From positions 1-64,000 of the forward strand of contig JAGIAT010000009.1 in NCBI GenBank assembly GCA_017744715.1: a stretch of DNA of 64,000 nt, read 5' to 3'. Each line of letters begins with the position of its first letter. The stretch's first letter is position 1. Below, piece by piece: positions 35,990 to 43,091 of this stretch. The position numbers were made by a program, and so were the translations under genes. Source of the stretch: Niabella sp. Its GTDB lineage: Bacteria > Bacteroidota > Bacteroidia > Chitinophagales > Chitinophagaceae. Below the pieces are notes generated by a model, which was given only the letters and a program-made list of their open reading frames with translations, made no database searches and was not told where the DNA came from.

Positions 35990-36991
35990 TTACATCAGTA
36001 TGTTATTTACCGGTGTTATCGGTTCCGGCAGGTTTACTTCTCCCAGCATATCCCGGAGATCGATCTCAATTGTACGGCTCATAGCGGTCATCGGTATATC
36101 ATTTGCGCCGCCTTCAAAAGGATTTTCGGTGCTTTCTCCTACTTGTTCCAGCACCAGGAAGATCCAGCCTACCAATACACTAAAGGGTATGGCGAGCCAG
36201 ACGAACCCGTTGCCCAGTTTTGAAAATTCACTGATAAATCCCAGGGGCAGCAACAAGGTGAGCAGGTATACAAAATACAGGTTGATGCTGGCAAATTGCC
36301 TGGGGTACGGAAAATTTTTGATCCGTTCACACTTGCCCTGCTGATCGTAAAGCTCTTTTAACAGCCGTTCCATTTCCACATAATTCAGATCGCTGATGAG
36401 CCCGTCTTTATTCAGTTGTGTTAATTGCGCCGATTGAGCGGCGATCAGCTGTGTGGCCCGGTTCTTCTTTTTTAAAATGGCGCTGCATTCCGCTTCGCTA
36501 AGATAGGGCCGCAACACATCCTGCAATTCCGTCTCCCACTCCGGCACCCGGTAGTGCTTTAGGTAACGCCGGTTATAGCTTTTGGTTTTTACATGCTCCC
36601 AGCCACGTGTCTCCCGCAGCTGAAAGCGCAATGCCGCCAGCCACGCAAAATGGCGGTACAGCAGCCTTCTCTGTACATCGGCCTGTGCTGCATCTTTTGT
36701 TCTTACAAAGTCCATTACCATAATGCCCCAGGACCGGCTACAATTAATAATGCCTCCCCATATCTGCCTTGCTTCCCAAAGGCGGTTGTAGGTTTGGGTA
36801 TTGCGGAACCCGGCCACAAAAGCAGCCGCCGTACCAACCAGTGCTACCGGCACCCAGGGCACAGCCAGCCATTTCCACCCGGTGATATAATAGATGGCGG
36901 TAGGAATACTGCTCACCAGCAGCATAAAACCGATCTTGGACCAGGTCCAGGGGATGAATTCTCTTAGCCTGTAATGTGTTCCGGTATGCAT
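35990..36991 (-). CDS. bestrophin family ion channel (YneE-like)
   Basis: 333 aa, inner-membrane protein of the bacterial bestrophin/UPF0187 family; members form pentameric anion or cation channels. The N-terminus REFIPWTWSKIGFMLL, then helix 1-2 (about 17-57), the conserved NRLWEARQIWGGIINCSR motif (about 69-86), later helices at about 225-250 and 258-277, and the C-terminal EQVGESTENPFEGGANDIPMTAMSRTIEIDLR segment (acidic PFEG...D cluster, the calcium-clasp region in eukaryotic relatives). Normal length. A small membrane-protein gene lies 40 bases upstream on the plus side of the coordinates (37032, same strand). Confidence 0.9.
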   Translation of the reverse strand: MHTGTHYRLREFIPWTWSKIGFMLLVSSIPTAIYYITGWKWLAVPWVPVALVGTAAAFVAGFRNTQTYNRLWEARQIWGGIINCSRSWGIMVMDFVRTKDAAQADVQRRLLYRHFAWLAALRFQLRETRGWEHVKTKSYNRRYLKHYRVPEWETELQDVLRPYLSEAECSAILKKKNRATQLIAAQSAQLTQLNKDGLISDLNYVEMERLLKELYDQQGKCERIKNFPYPRQFASINLYFVYLLTLLLPLGFISEFSKLGNGFVWLAIPFSVLVGWIFLVLEQVGESTENPFEGGANDIPMTAMSRTIEIDLRDMLGEVNLPEPITPVNNILM

Positions 36992-37031
36992 TTTTTACAA
37001 GTTTGTTTATATTGATTTCAGCAGGATTGCT

Positions 37032-37379
37032 TCATGGTTTCAGTGGATGACGCAGCCAGATAATAAGCAGGTTGAGCAGCAGGAAGGGCATTTCGATCAA
37101 TGCACCTTTTAGATTGTTATCCGTCAGTTGTATACAGGCAATGAGCAGAATGCCTGCCGCCATTATAAAATTGCCCCATAGAAAGGTTTTAGGAAAAAGG
37201 ATCAATACGGCCGCCAGTATGGTAATCATTCCGTTGATCTTAACCGCCGTAGGGCCCAGGCCTCCCTTGCCCAGTAACTGCAGCATCTCCGGTTTACCTG
37301 TACCCATCGCATATCCCTGTTTAACGCCCATGAATACAGCCGCCAGTATCAGGATGGTGTTGATAATTTTAAGGACCAT
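37032..37379 (-). CDS. small four-helix membrane protein
   Basis: 115 aa, four hydrophobic helices at about 4-22, 45-65, 68-85 and 92-110, in a layout like DoxX-type small membrane proteins. Loops are short and the GTGKPEMLQLLGKGGLGP segment after helix 1 is the only polar block. No catalytic residues and no signal peptide. It lies upstream of the bestrophin gene on the same strand (40-base gap), so the two may share a transcript. Function unknown. Confidence 0.7.
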   Translation of the reverse strand: MVLKIINTILILAAVFMGVKQGYAMGTGKPEMLQLLGKGGLGPTAVKINGMITILAAVLILFPKTFLWGNFIMAAGILLIACIQLTDNNLKGALIEMPFLLLNLLIIWLRHPLKP

Positions 37380-37510
37380 GGTTTGTTATTTTAATGTATT
37401 AAAGATAGTACATCTCTGCCGTTGTACCGGCCTGCATTACGGATTCCGGGTAACAGAATCCCCCAGAGGCTTGCGGCAATTTAAGAACCCTATCGGCTTG
37501 GTTTTAAATT

Positions 37511-37551
37511 AAAGGGAGCAGGCTCCCGTTGTTGGTACCTGCTCCCCTTTT
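37511..37551 (-). terminator. intrinsic terminator after the SDR gene
   Basis: GGGAGCAGG (37514-37522) pairs with CCTGCTCCC (37538-37546) around a 15-base loop. On the minus strand it is followed by TTTAATTT, about 20 bases past the stop of the SDR gene at 37571. Confidence 0.7.
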
Positions 37552-37570
37552 ACTGCAACAAAAAATCGCA

Positions 37571-38326
37571 TTACCGGGTAGTATATCCTCCGTTTGCAAA
37601 AATGGTTTGCCCGGTAATCCACCAGCCATTAGTTACAAGAAACTCCACCAATGGAGCAATGTCCTTAATGTCTGTTAAACCGCCAAGCGCAGAGGCTGAT
37701 TTATGATACGCTACCGCATCGGGCGATTCCTGGCCATAAAAGAATGGTGTATCCATGGGACCCGGTGCTACGGCCGTAACGGAGATGCCTCTTCCCCCAA
37801 ATTCTTTTGAAGCCATTCTTGTAAAATGCTCCACCGGCGCCTTTGCCCCGGCATAGGTAGAATACAAACCGGTATAGGCCGCCAGCAGTGAGGTAACGAT
37901 GGTGCAGATCTTGCCGTGATCATTCAGCTTTTTCCCGGCTTCCTGGATAAAGAAGTAAGCTACTTTGGAGTTGATGTTAAACATGGTGTCATACTCCGCT
38001 TCTGTAGTATCCACGAAGGGCTTTTTCAATACCATTCCAACGGTGTTGATGGCGATATCAACGCCGCCAAACCGCGCAATGGCCGCGTCGAAAAGCCGGG
38101 TGATGTTTTCCACTTTTGTGAGGTCTGCCTGAAACAGAAAGGCCTCGGCTCCTGCGGCCTGCACGGCAGCCAGCGTTTCTTCGCTATCGGCCTTTGATGC
38201 TGCGCTGTTATAATGAATTGCAAGTTTGGCGCCCTGCGCCGCAAAATTGCGACTGAGTAACCCGCCCAGGTTTTTGCCGCCACCGGCGATCAATACCACT
38301 TTTCCTTTTAGATCTTTTTGTGTCAT
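37571..38326 (-). CDS. SDR family oxidoreductase
   Basis: 251 aa from the ATG at 38326. The longer frame to 38491 adds 55 residues with no SDR similarity and is rejected. The cofactor motif is AGGGKNLGG (14-22); the usual NNAG appears as NTVG (about 94-97); the catalytic Ser is in VTSLLAAYTG (about 146) and the pair is Y158-AGA-K162. This is the profile of FabG-like or divergent SDRs. An AraC gene lies 61 bases upstream on the same strand, and a terminator follows, so the pair may form an operon. Substrate unknown. Confidence 0.88.
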   Translation of the reverse strand: MTQKDLKGKVVLIAGGGKNLGGLLSRNFAAQGAKLAIHYNSAASKADSEETLAAVQAAGAEAFLFQADLTKVENITRLFDAAIARFGGVDIAINTVGMVLKKPFVDTTEAEYDTMFNINSKVAYFFIQEAGKKLNDHGKICTIVTSLLAAYTGLYSTYAGAKAPVEHFTRMASKEFGGRGISVTAVAPGPMDTPFFYGQESPDAVAYHKSASALGGLTDIKDIAPLVEFLVTNGWWITGQTIFANGGYTTR

Positions 38327-38387
38327 ACGGTTGTTTTTGTTTAAAAAATCAATCAACAACCAAAGATCCGTTGCTATTGCAGCCTGG

Positions 38388-38798
38388 TTATGGTGAACTT
38401 TTCGGTTTTTTATCCGGCTGCTGTGCGCGGTAGGCGCCGGGTGTCGTTCCCGTGAACTTCCGGAAAAATTTTGAGAAATTGGAGGGGTCATAGGTCAGCT
38501 TCAATGCGATATCTGCCACCGGCCATTCGGTTTCCCAAAGCATCTGCCGGGCCCGATCGATAATCTTCAGATCATAAAAATAACAGGGATGATGGCCGGT
38601 AGTTTTCTGAACCGTGTCTGTAAGATGCTGGTGTGAAATAAAAAGCTGCGCTGCAATTTCAGCCAGCTGCATCATTTCTGCGGCCTGCCCGCTTACCACG
38701 TCATCCAGATGCTGATCCAGGAATTGAAGATAACGGCCTGTAATTTCCTCACTGCGCTTAATGGTCGTTTGTTTTTTATTCATGACATGATCATTCAT
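38388..38798 (-). CDS. AraC-type DNA-binding protein without sensor domain
   Basis: 136 aa consisting almost only of the paired helix-turn-helix AraC domain (about 30-125): HTH1 around MQLAEIAAQLFISHQHLTDTVQ and HTH2 around WPVADIALKLTYDPSNFSKFFRKFTGTTPGAYR in the reading. There is no cupin or other ligand domain, so it is a minimal AraC/MarA-SoxS-like regulator, whose activity would follow its amount. It is upstream of the SDR gene on the same strand with a 61-base gap. The ATG at 38798 is used; 38783 is an alternative. Confidence 0.85.
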   Translation of the reverse strand: MNDHVMNKKQTTIKRSEEITGRYLQFLDQHLDDVVSGQAAEMMQLAEIAAQLFISHQHLTDTVQKTTGHHPCYFYDLKIIDRARQMLWETEWPVADIALKLTYDPSNFSKFFRKFTGTTPGAYRAQQPDKKPKSSP

Positions 38799-38933
38799 AA
38801 ACCTGCATTTAGAAACGCTCCGGCGGGAATTTTATTATGCAGGGAGCGGGTTTGTCCCATTTTTATGCTGGTTGGTCCCTTTTTTCATACATGCGGGGCC
38901 GCTTGTTTTAATATTGTTTTAAAAACAGATCGC

Positions 38934-39182
38934 ATGCACATAAAGTTCATTTTACTGTTATTCCTTGCGGGCACACTTTCCTGCGGCAGCGACAACAGCA
39001 CCCGAATTTCCATTAATGACCGCAATGGGGAGCTTCGCATCCAGGTTTATATCCGTAAAGGCTGGCGCAATGTAGTTAACTACGATCAAAGCTTTCCCAG
39101 CACCGGCATGAGCAAGGAACAGCGGGATCTGTTCGTAGGTCATATCGTGGATTCATTAAAACAGCGGCAGCACCGATATTAA
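38934..39182 (+). CDS. small lipoprotein, hypothetical
   Basis: 82 aa. The ATG at 38934 gives MHIKFILLLFLAGTLSC, an SPII-like signal with Cys17 as probable lipidation site; a longer frame from 38709 lacks a signal and is rejected. The mature part is short and polar with one predicted strand pair (GELRIQVYIRKGWRNVVNYD) and a C-terminal amphipathic helix (SKEQRDLFVGHIVDSLKQ). No known family. Its stop codon is interlocked with that of the convergent LytTR regulator (shared TTAA at 39179-39182). Confidence 0.65.
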   Translation: MHIKFILLLFLAGTLSCGSDNSTRISINDRNGELRIQVYIRKGWRNVVNYDQSFPSTGMSKEQRDLFVGHIVDSLKQRQHRY

Positions 39183-39898
39183 AGGCCCATCCAGCGAAAA
39201 AAGGCTTCTTTGTAATGGGTGCCGATGGGAACTTCTCTTTTTTCAACCAGGATCCGGTTTCCTTCAATACCGGAGATCTTGCGTTTATTGATGATATACG
39301 AGCGGTGCACCCGGGTAAACAAGGTTTCCGGCAACATGTTTTCGAGCAGTTTTAAATGCAGGCCTACCAACAACGTCCGGTCCTGCAGGAAGATCTTTGT
39401 AAAGTCGCGCTGCGCTTCGAAATAAAGCGTTTCATCAAAGTTCAGCCGGATATGCCGGTTATCCACTTTCAGGAACAGGTGATCCGATACAAGCGATACT
39501 GATCCCGATGATTGCTCCCGGATGGTAACCACCGGGCTCGCCAACACTTCCTGCGCCTTTACAATGGCCTGGGTAAAACGTTCGAAGGTGATTGGTTTCA
39601 GCAGGTAATCGGCCACCCTCAGATCGAATCCTTCCACCGCATAATGGGTATACGCCGTGGTAAGGATCACCACCGGCGGATGTTTGAGCGAGCGCAACAG
39701 TTCCAGTCCACTGATGCCCGGCATCTGGATATCGAGAAACATTACCTGAACGGTATCTTCCTGCAGAGCCTGCCAGGCTTCCGCTGCGTTGATGCACTCG
39801 TGCTGCACACTCCAGTTGGACAACCGGCCAAGGTGCTGCACCAGGATGTTTCTTGCCAGCGGCTCATCGTCAACTATTATACATCGGATCATGCGCAT
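39179..39898 (-). CDS. LytTR family response regulator
   Basis: 239 aa from the ATG at 39898 (a TTG further upstream is less likely; 39892 is an alternative ATG). Receiver domain (about 1-120) with the DDEPLARN acidic pocket and phospho-acceptor Asp in VMFLDIQMPGISG, then a LytTR DNA-binding domain (about 140-235) with FLKVDNRHIRLN, the ARDFTKIFL-type strand (EAQRDFTKIFLQD) and FTRVHRSYIINKRKI. It overlaps the end of the upstream kinase gene, the usual LytS/LytR arrangement, so both are translated from one message. Confidence 0.92.
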   Translation of the reverse strand: MRMIRCIIVDDEPLARNILVQHLGRLSNWSVQHECINAAEAWQALQEDTVQVMFLDIQMPGISGLELLRSLKHPPVVILTTAYTHYAVEGFDLRVADYLLKPITFERFTQAIVKAQEVLASPVVTIREQSSGSVSLVSDHLFLKVDNRHIRLNFDETLYFEAQRDFTKIFLQDRTLLVGLHLKLLENMLPETLFTRVHRSYIINKRKISGIEGNRILVEKREVPIGTHYKEAFFRWMGL

Positions 39899-41000
39899 TG
39901 TTAATTTCAATCACTACGGTATAAATGTCTTTTTCATTGCGGATTACAAAAGTATGATTCCCGCCATAATAATGTTGCAGCCGCCTGCGTATGTTATCAT
40001 GCCCGATTCCTCCGCTGCCGGCTGCTGCAGGCCCTGCGCCAATAGAATTGGCAACAGATATATAAAGATATTCCTTCCGGAGGATCAGCTGCATCCAGAT
40101 CCAGCTACCGGAGCCCGGGGTATCCGGACAAAACTTAAATGCATTTTCCAGCACCGGCATCAGCAACAAAGGCGGGAAAAAAACGGAAGCGTTGTCCGCC
40201 TCAAACGTAAAATTTACCAATGTATGATTCAATCGTATCTTCTCCAGTTCCATATAGTCCTGCAACATCCGGATCTCCTTTCCGAGGGTATTGTCGTTCC
40301 CGCCCTGGTACAGCGAGTACCGCAGAAAACTGGCCAGCTGCGTTACGGCAGTAGCCGACCGTTTTTTGTCGTCGTTGAGGATCAGGCCGTAAATATTATT
40401 GAGCGTATTGAAAAGAAAGTGCGGAGCAATCTGGGAGCGGAGGAAATGCAGCTCCAGCTCTTTGTTTTCCTTCTCCAGTTTAACGGTGGTCAGCCGCTGC
40501 TGAAAATAAGCCATCGCTATTTTTATACCAATAGGTATGGCGAGCTGTATCATCAGCTGATACAGGAATCCCAAACTGATCAGCCGCGTAAGGGCGATGC
40601 CCAGCAGCCCCCGGTGCAAATAATTGTAATAATCCGGTTGCTTTACGCGCAGTTGCTCCCAGCAGGGAGCACAAACATTCAGGATACGGATCTCCCAATA
40701 TGCGTCCATAAAAACAAATATTCCGAACAGTACCAATGTCCAGAAAACACCCCTTCGGTATTTTTTCCGGGCAAAGAAACGAGGTATGATCCCGTACATT
40801 AACGGATAAAAAACAAAGGCAGCACCCACAATGATCCGCAATGGGTTTAAAAACATAGCCGGCGCTATCTTAAGGCCGGGAACGGAAACCAGACCATAAT
40901 AAAACTGCAGCAGGTAAAACGCCATCCAGAAAAGCGTATGCCGCAGTACCCGCCGTACGGTTGTTTTAGAAATGTGTTTTTGTAAAGACCGGGAGTTCAT
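39870..41000 (-). CDS. LytS-type sensor histidine kinase
   Basis: 376 aa. About four to five membrane helices in the first 165 residues (22-40, 50-73, 84-104, 132-158), then a short coiled linker, the His_kinase (PF06580) domain with phospho-acceptor H194 in QIAPHFLFNTLNNIYGL, and a HATPase_c domain with the N-box LMPVLENAFKF; the glycine boxes are weakly conserved (GSGGIGHDNIRRRL). No sensor domain outside the membrane helices. It overlaps the start of its LytTR regulator. Signal unknown. Confidence 0.9.
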   Translation of the reverse strand: MNSRSLQKHISKTTVRRVLRHTLFWMAFYLLQFYYGLVSVPGLKIAPAMFLNPLRIIVGAAFVFYPLMYGIIPRFFARKKYRRGVFWTLVLFGIFVFMDAYWEIRILNVCAPCWEQLRVKQPDYYNYLHRGLLGIALTRLISLGFLYQLMIQLAIPIGIKIAMAYFQQRLTTVKLEKENKELELHFLRSQIAPHFLFNTLNNIYGLILNDDKKRSATAVTQLASFLRYSLYQGGNDNTLGKEIRMLQDYMELEKIRLNHTLVNFTFEADNASVFFPPLLLMPVLENAFKFCPDTPGSGSWIWMQLILRKEYLYISVANSIGAGPAAAGSGGIGHDNIRRRLQHYYGGNHTFVIRNEKDIYTVVIEINNAHDPMYNS

Positions 41001-41219
41001 CCTATAAAATTCGTGATTAAAGTTCAGTGATCAAATTTTATCGACAAACGGGGGGTTACCGGCAACCAACCGGTGGCTGGCTCCAACAAGATGGCTTAAT
41101 AGCGCCATATTCCGTTGATCTGCCGTTCCTGTGCGCTTGCTGCCACAGGATGTTTACTGGTCGATTCCATTTTCTTGTCCAAATCAGTCAGCACTATTTT
41201 ACAGAAAAAAACAATCTTT

Positions 41220-41759
41220 ATGTTTACTTTTTTAAGAGCCGCATATGAAAACCTGGCACAAACGGGATCCCTTGTAGAAAGTTCCTCCCGCCTGGCCGGA
41301 CGAATGACCCGGATGGTGGATTTTAACGCATCCATACGTATCGTAGAGCTGGGAGCCGGTACAGGAAGTATTACCCGGCATTTGCTGGAACAGATGAATA
41401 TCAGCTCCCGGCTTACCGCATTTGAAATCAACCCGCAACTTTTTGATAAACTAAAAACGATGCAACAGCAAAACTTTGTTGCGGTTAACGACGATGTTTG
41501 CCGGCTGCAGCAATATGTACGGAATGGAACGATCGACTATGTCATCTCCGGCCTGCCGCTGGCCAATCTGGATATGCGGACGAAAGAGCAACTCCTTGAG
41601 GGGGTTAAAGCCCTGCTTAAACCAGGCGGCCTTTATATCCAGTTCCAGTATTCCCTGAATGACCGGGCCCTGTTGCGACGCACGTTTCCCTTCGTTCAGC
41701 TCGGTTTTGAACCCATCAATATTCCTCCGGCTTTTATTTATTATGCGCAGAAACACTAA
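41220..41759 (+). CDS. class I SAM methyltransferase, phospholipid N-methyltransferase-like
   Basis: About 179 aa from the ATG at 41220 (MFTFLRAAYENLAQTGSLVESS); the longer upstream frame has no family similarity. The SAM motif is IVELGAGTGSITRHLL (about 38-53), motif post I is TAFEINPQLFDKL and the acidic residue of motif II is in VAVNDDVCRL. The N-terminal GSLVESSSRLAGRM segment and the later VISGLPLANLD resemble the PmtA-like/rRNA adenine dimethylase-like methyltransferases that act on phosphatidylethanolamine. No signal peptide. It overlaps the next gene by 17 bases. Substrate assignment is tentative. Confidence 0.82.
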   Translation: MFTFLRAAYENLAQTGSLVESSSRLAGRMTRMVDFNASIRIVELGAGTGSITRHLLEQMNISSRLTAFEINPQLFDKLKTMQQQNFVAVNDDVCRLQQYVRNGTIDYVISGLPLANLDMRTKEQLLEGVKALLKPGGLYIQFQYSLNDRALLRRTFPFVQLGFEPINIPPAFIYYAQKH

Positions 41760-42318
41760 GCTCCCCGAACAAACAGTAAGAAAATGGGTCCGCATCCTGT
41801 GGGTGCTGCTGATTGCAGGCGGTTTGATCTTTTACCTGTACAACCGGCAGCATTTTACACAGGAAACGATTGCCGCTTTCCTGCTTCAATACCGCCAGCA
41901 GGTATGGCTGGTGTATTTTGGCATCTGTATCCTAAGAGGTATCTTCCTGCTGCCCTCCACGCCTTTTCTTTTTGCCGGCATCCTGATCTTTAGAGACAGT
42001 CCCCTGCTGCTGTTTGGTGTATTTATGTTAAGCATTTTAGCAGTGGCTGCCTTTATTTATTATGCAGCGGGCTACCTGCGTTTTTCCGGCTTATCGGCAG
42101 CATCAAAACTGCAGCGCATTCAACAGGGGCTGCAGGGCAAACAAGGATTTTGGCTGATCCTGGGCTGGGCGTTTATGCCGTTTACGCCTACGGACCTGGT
42201 TTGTTATGCTGCGGGACTGCTGCGCATCCGGTTCTGGCAGTTTATACTGCCGCTGCTGCTGGGTGAGGCAGTAATCTGCGCGCTTTATATTATCAACGGG
42301 AAGCTGATCTTTGCCTGA
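41743..42318 (+). CDS. VTT/SNARE-associated (TVP38/TMEM64) family membrane protein
   Basis: 191 aa from the ATG at 41743 (MRRNTKLPEQTVRKW), which overlaps the methyltransferase end by 17 bases and gives a clean signal-free first helix; the longer frame to 41659 is an overlap shadow. Membrane helices at about 15-36, 50-70, 75-100, 128-150 and 158-185. The VTT core is recognisable by RGIFLLPSTPFLFAGILIF and the GWAFMPFTPTDLVCYAAGLLRI segment. This DedA-like family includes lipid scramblases. The overlap with a lipid methyltransferase-like gene suggests a shared role in membrane lipids (inference). Confidence 0.85.
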   Translation: MRRNTKLPEQTVRKWVRILWVLLIAGGLIFYLYNRQHFTQETIAAFLLQYRQQVWLVYFGICILRGIFLLPSTPFLFAGILIFRDSPLLLFGVFMLSILAVAAFIYYAAGYLRFSGLSAASKLQRIQQGLQGKQGFWLILGWAFMPFTPTDLVCYAAGLLRIRFWQFILPLLLGEAVICALYIINGKLIFA

Positions 42319-42339
42319 TCATTTATGCTCTGGTGTTGG

Positions 42340-42872
42340 CTGCGAATGCACGAAGTGGTATTAAGGCTAAGTTCTTTCTTGTCTTCCGGTCTTCGCGGTT
42401 CTGTTTCACGCAGCGACGCAACGGAGCAAGGACGCAGCGGGTCAGGCGTTTGCCGCAAAGGCACGAAGGGGTACCAAGGCTAAGTTCTTCCTTGTCTTCC
42501 GGTCTTCGCGGTTCTGTTTCACGCAGCGACGCAACGGAGCAAGGACGCAGCGGGTCAGGCGTTTGCCGCAAAGGCACGAAGGGGTACCAAGGCTAAGTTC
42601 TTCCTTGTCTTCCGGTCTTCGCGGTTCTGTTTCACGCAGCGACGCAACGGAGCAAGGACGCAGCGGGTCAGGCGTTTGCCGAAAAGGCACGAAGGGGTAC
42701 CAAGGCTAAGTTCTTCCTTGTGTCTTCCGGTCTTCGCGGTTCTGTTTCACGCAGCGACGCAACGGAGCAAGGACGCAGCGGGTCAGGCGTTTGCCGCAAA
42801 GGCTCAAAGGCACGAAACACTACGATTAAGCTCTTTCTTTGTGGCTCTTTGTGTCTTCGGGTCTTAGTGGCT
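42340..42872. repeat. 113-115 bp tandem array with a degenerate fifth copy
   Basis: Four near-identical units, with GTCTTCCGGT at 42381, 42494, 42607 and 42722 (periods 113, 113, 115), then a degenerate fifth at 42853. Unit text: AAGTTCTTCCTTGTCTTCCG, GGTCTTCGCGGTTCTGTTTC, GCAAAGGCACGAAGGGGTACC. The last unit is palindromic in outline: GCCGCAAAGGCTCAAAGGCAC faces GTGGCTCTTTGTGTCTTC. Stretches of this kind are common as intergenic hairpins in Bacteroidota. Frames through it yield repetitive peptides, so it is not a gene. Confidence 0.9.
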
Positions 42873-43091
42873 TTTTTTTCTTTTGATTTAAAGGTTCCGA
42901 TTAATCGCCGAATACAAAAAACCCGGAACTGACTTTAGAAAAAGCCGGAGCCGGGCTTGATAACGAATTGCTTGTTTTAATATTGTAAAATAAAAAAGAA
43001 TATCCGGGTAAGTGGTCAATCGGGTTACCCGTTTTATAAACAATATGATCCTAAACGTGCAGCCCGTATTGCTGCTGAGCGGCTATAGCCA
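42873..43091. other. remaining intergenic region between array and beta-helix gene
   Basis: 219 bases with no gene; the only structure seen is the candidate minus-strand terminator at 42937-42959. Confidence 0.4.
42937..42959 (-). terminator. candidate terminator of the beta-helix/PDZ gene
   Basis: On the minus strand AAGCC (42955-42959 on +, complement) pairs with GGCTT (42943-42947) across a seven-base loop, followed by TTTTTC. The stem is only five base pairs, so confidence is moderate; it lies about 135 bases past the stop. Confidence 0.4.

Noticed and set aside
42340..42872. CRISPR array
   Set aside because: The whole 113-base unit repeats, so there are no variable spacers.
42333..42932. 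Several 63-87 codon frames with the repeated peptide SSGLRGSVSRSDATEQGRSG
   Set aside because: They translate the tandem array; the periodic peptide is a consequence of the repeat, not a gene.
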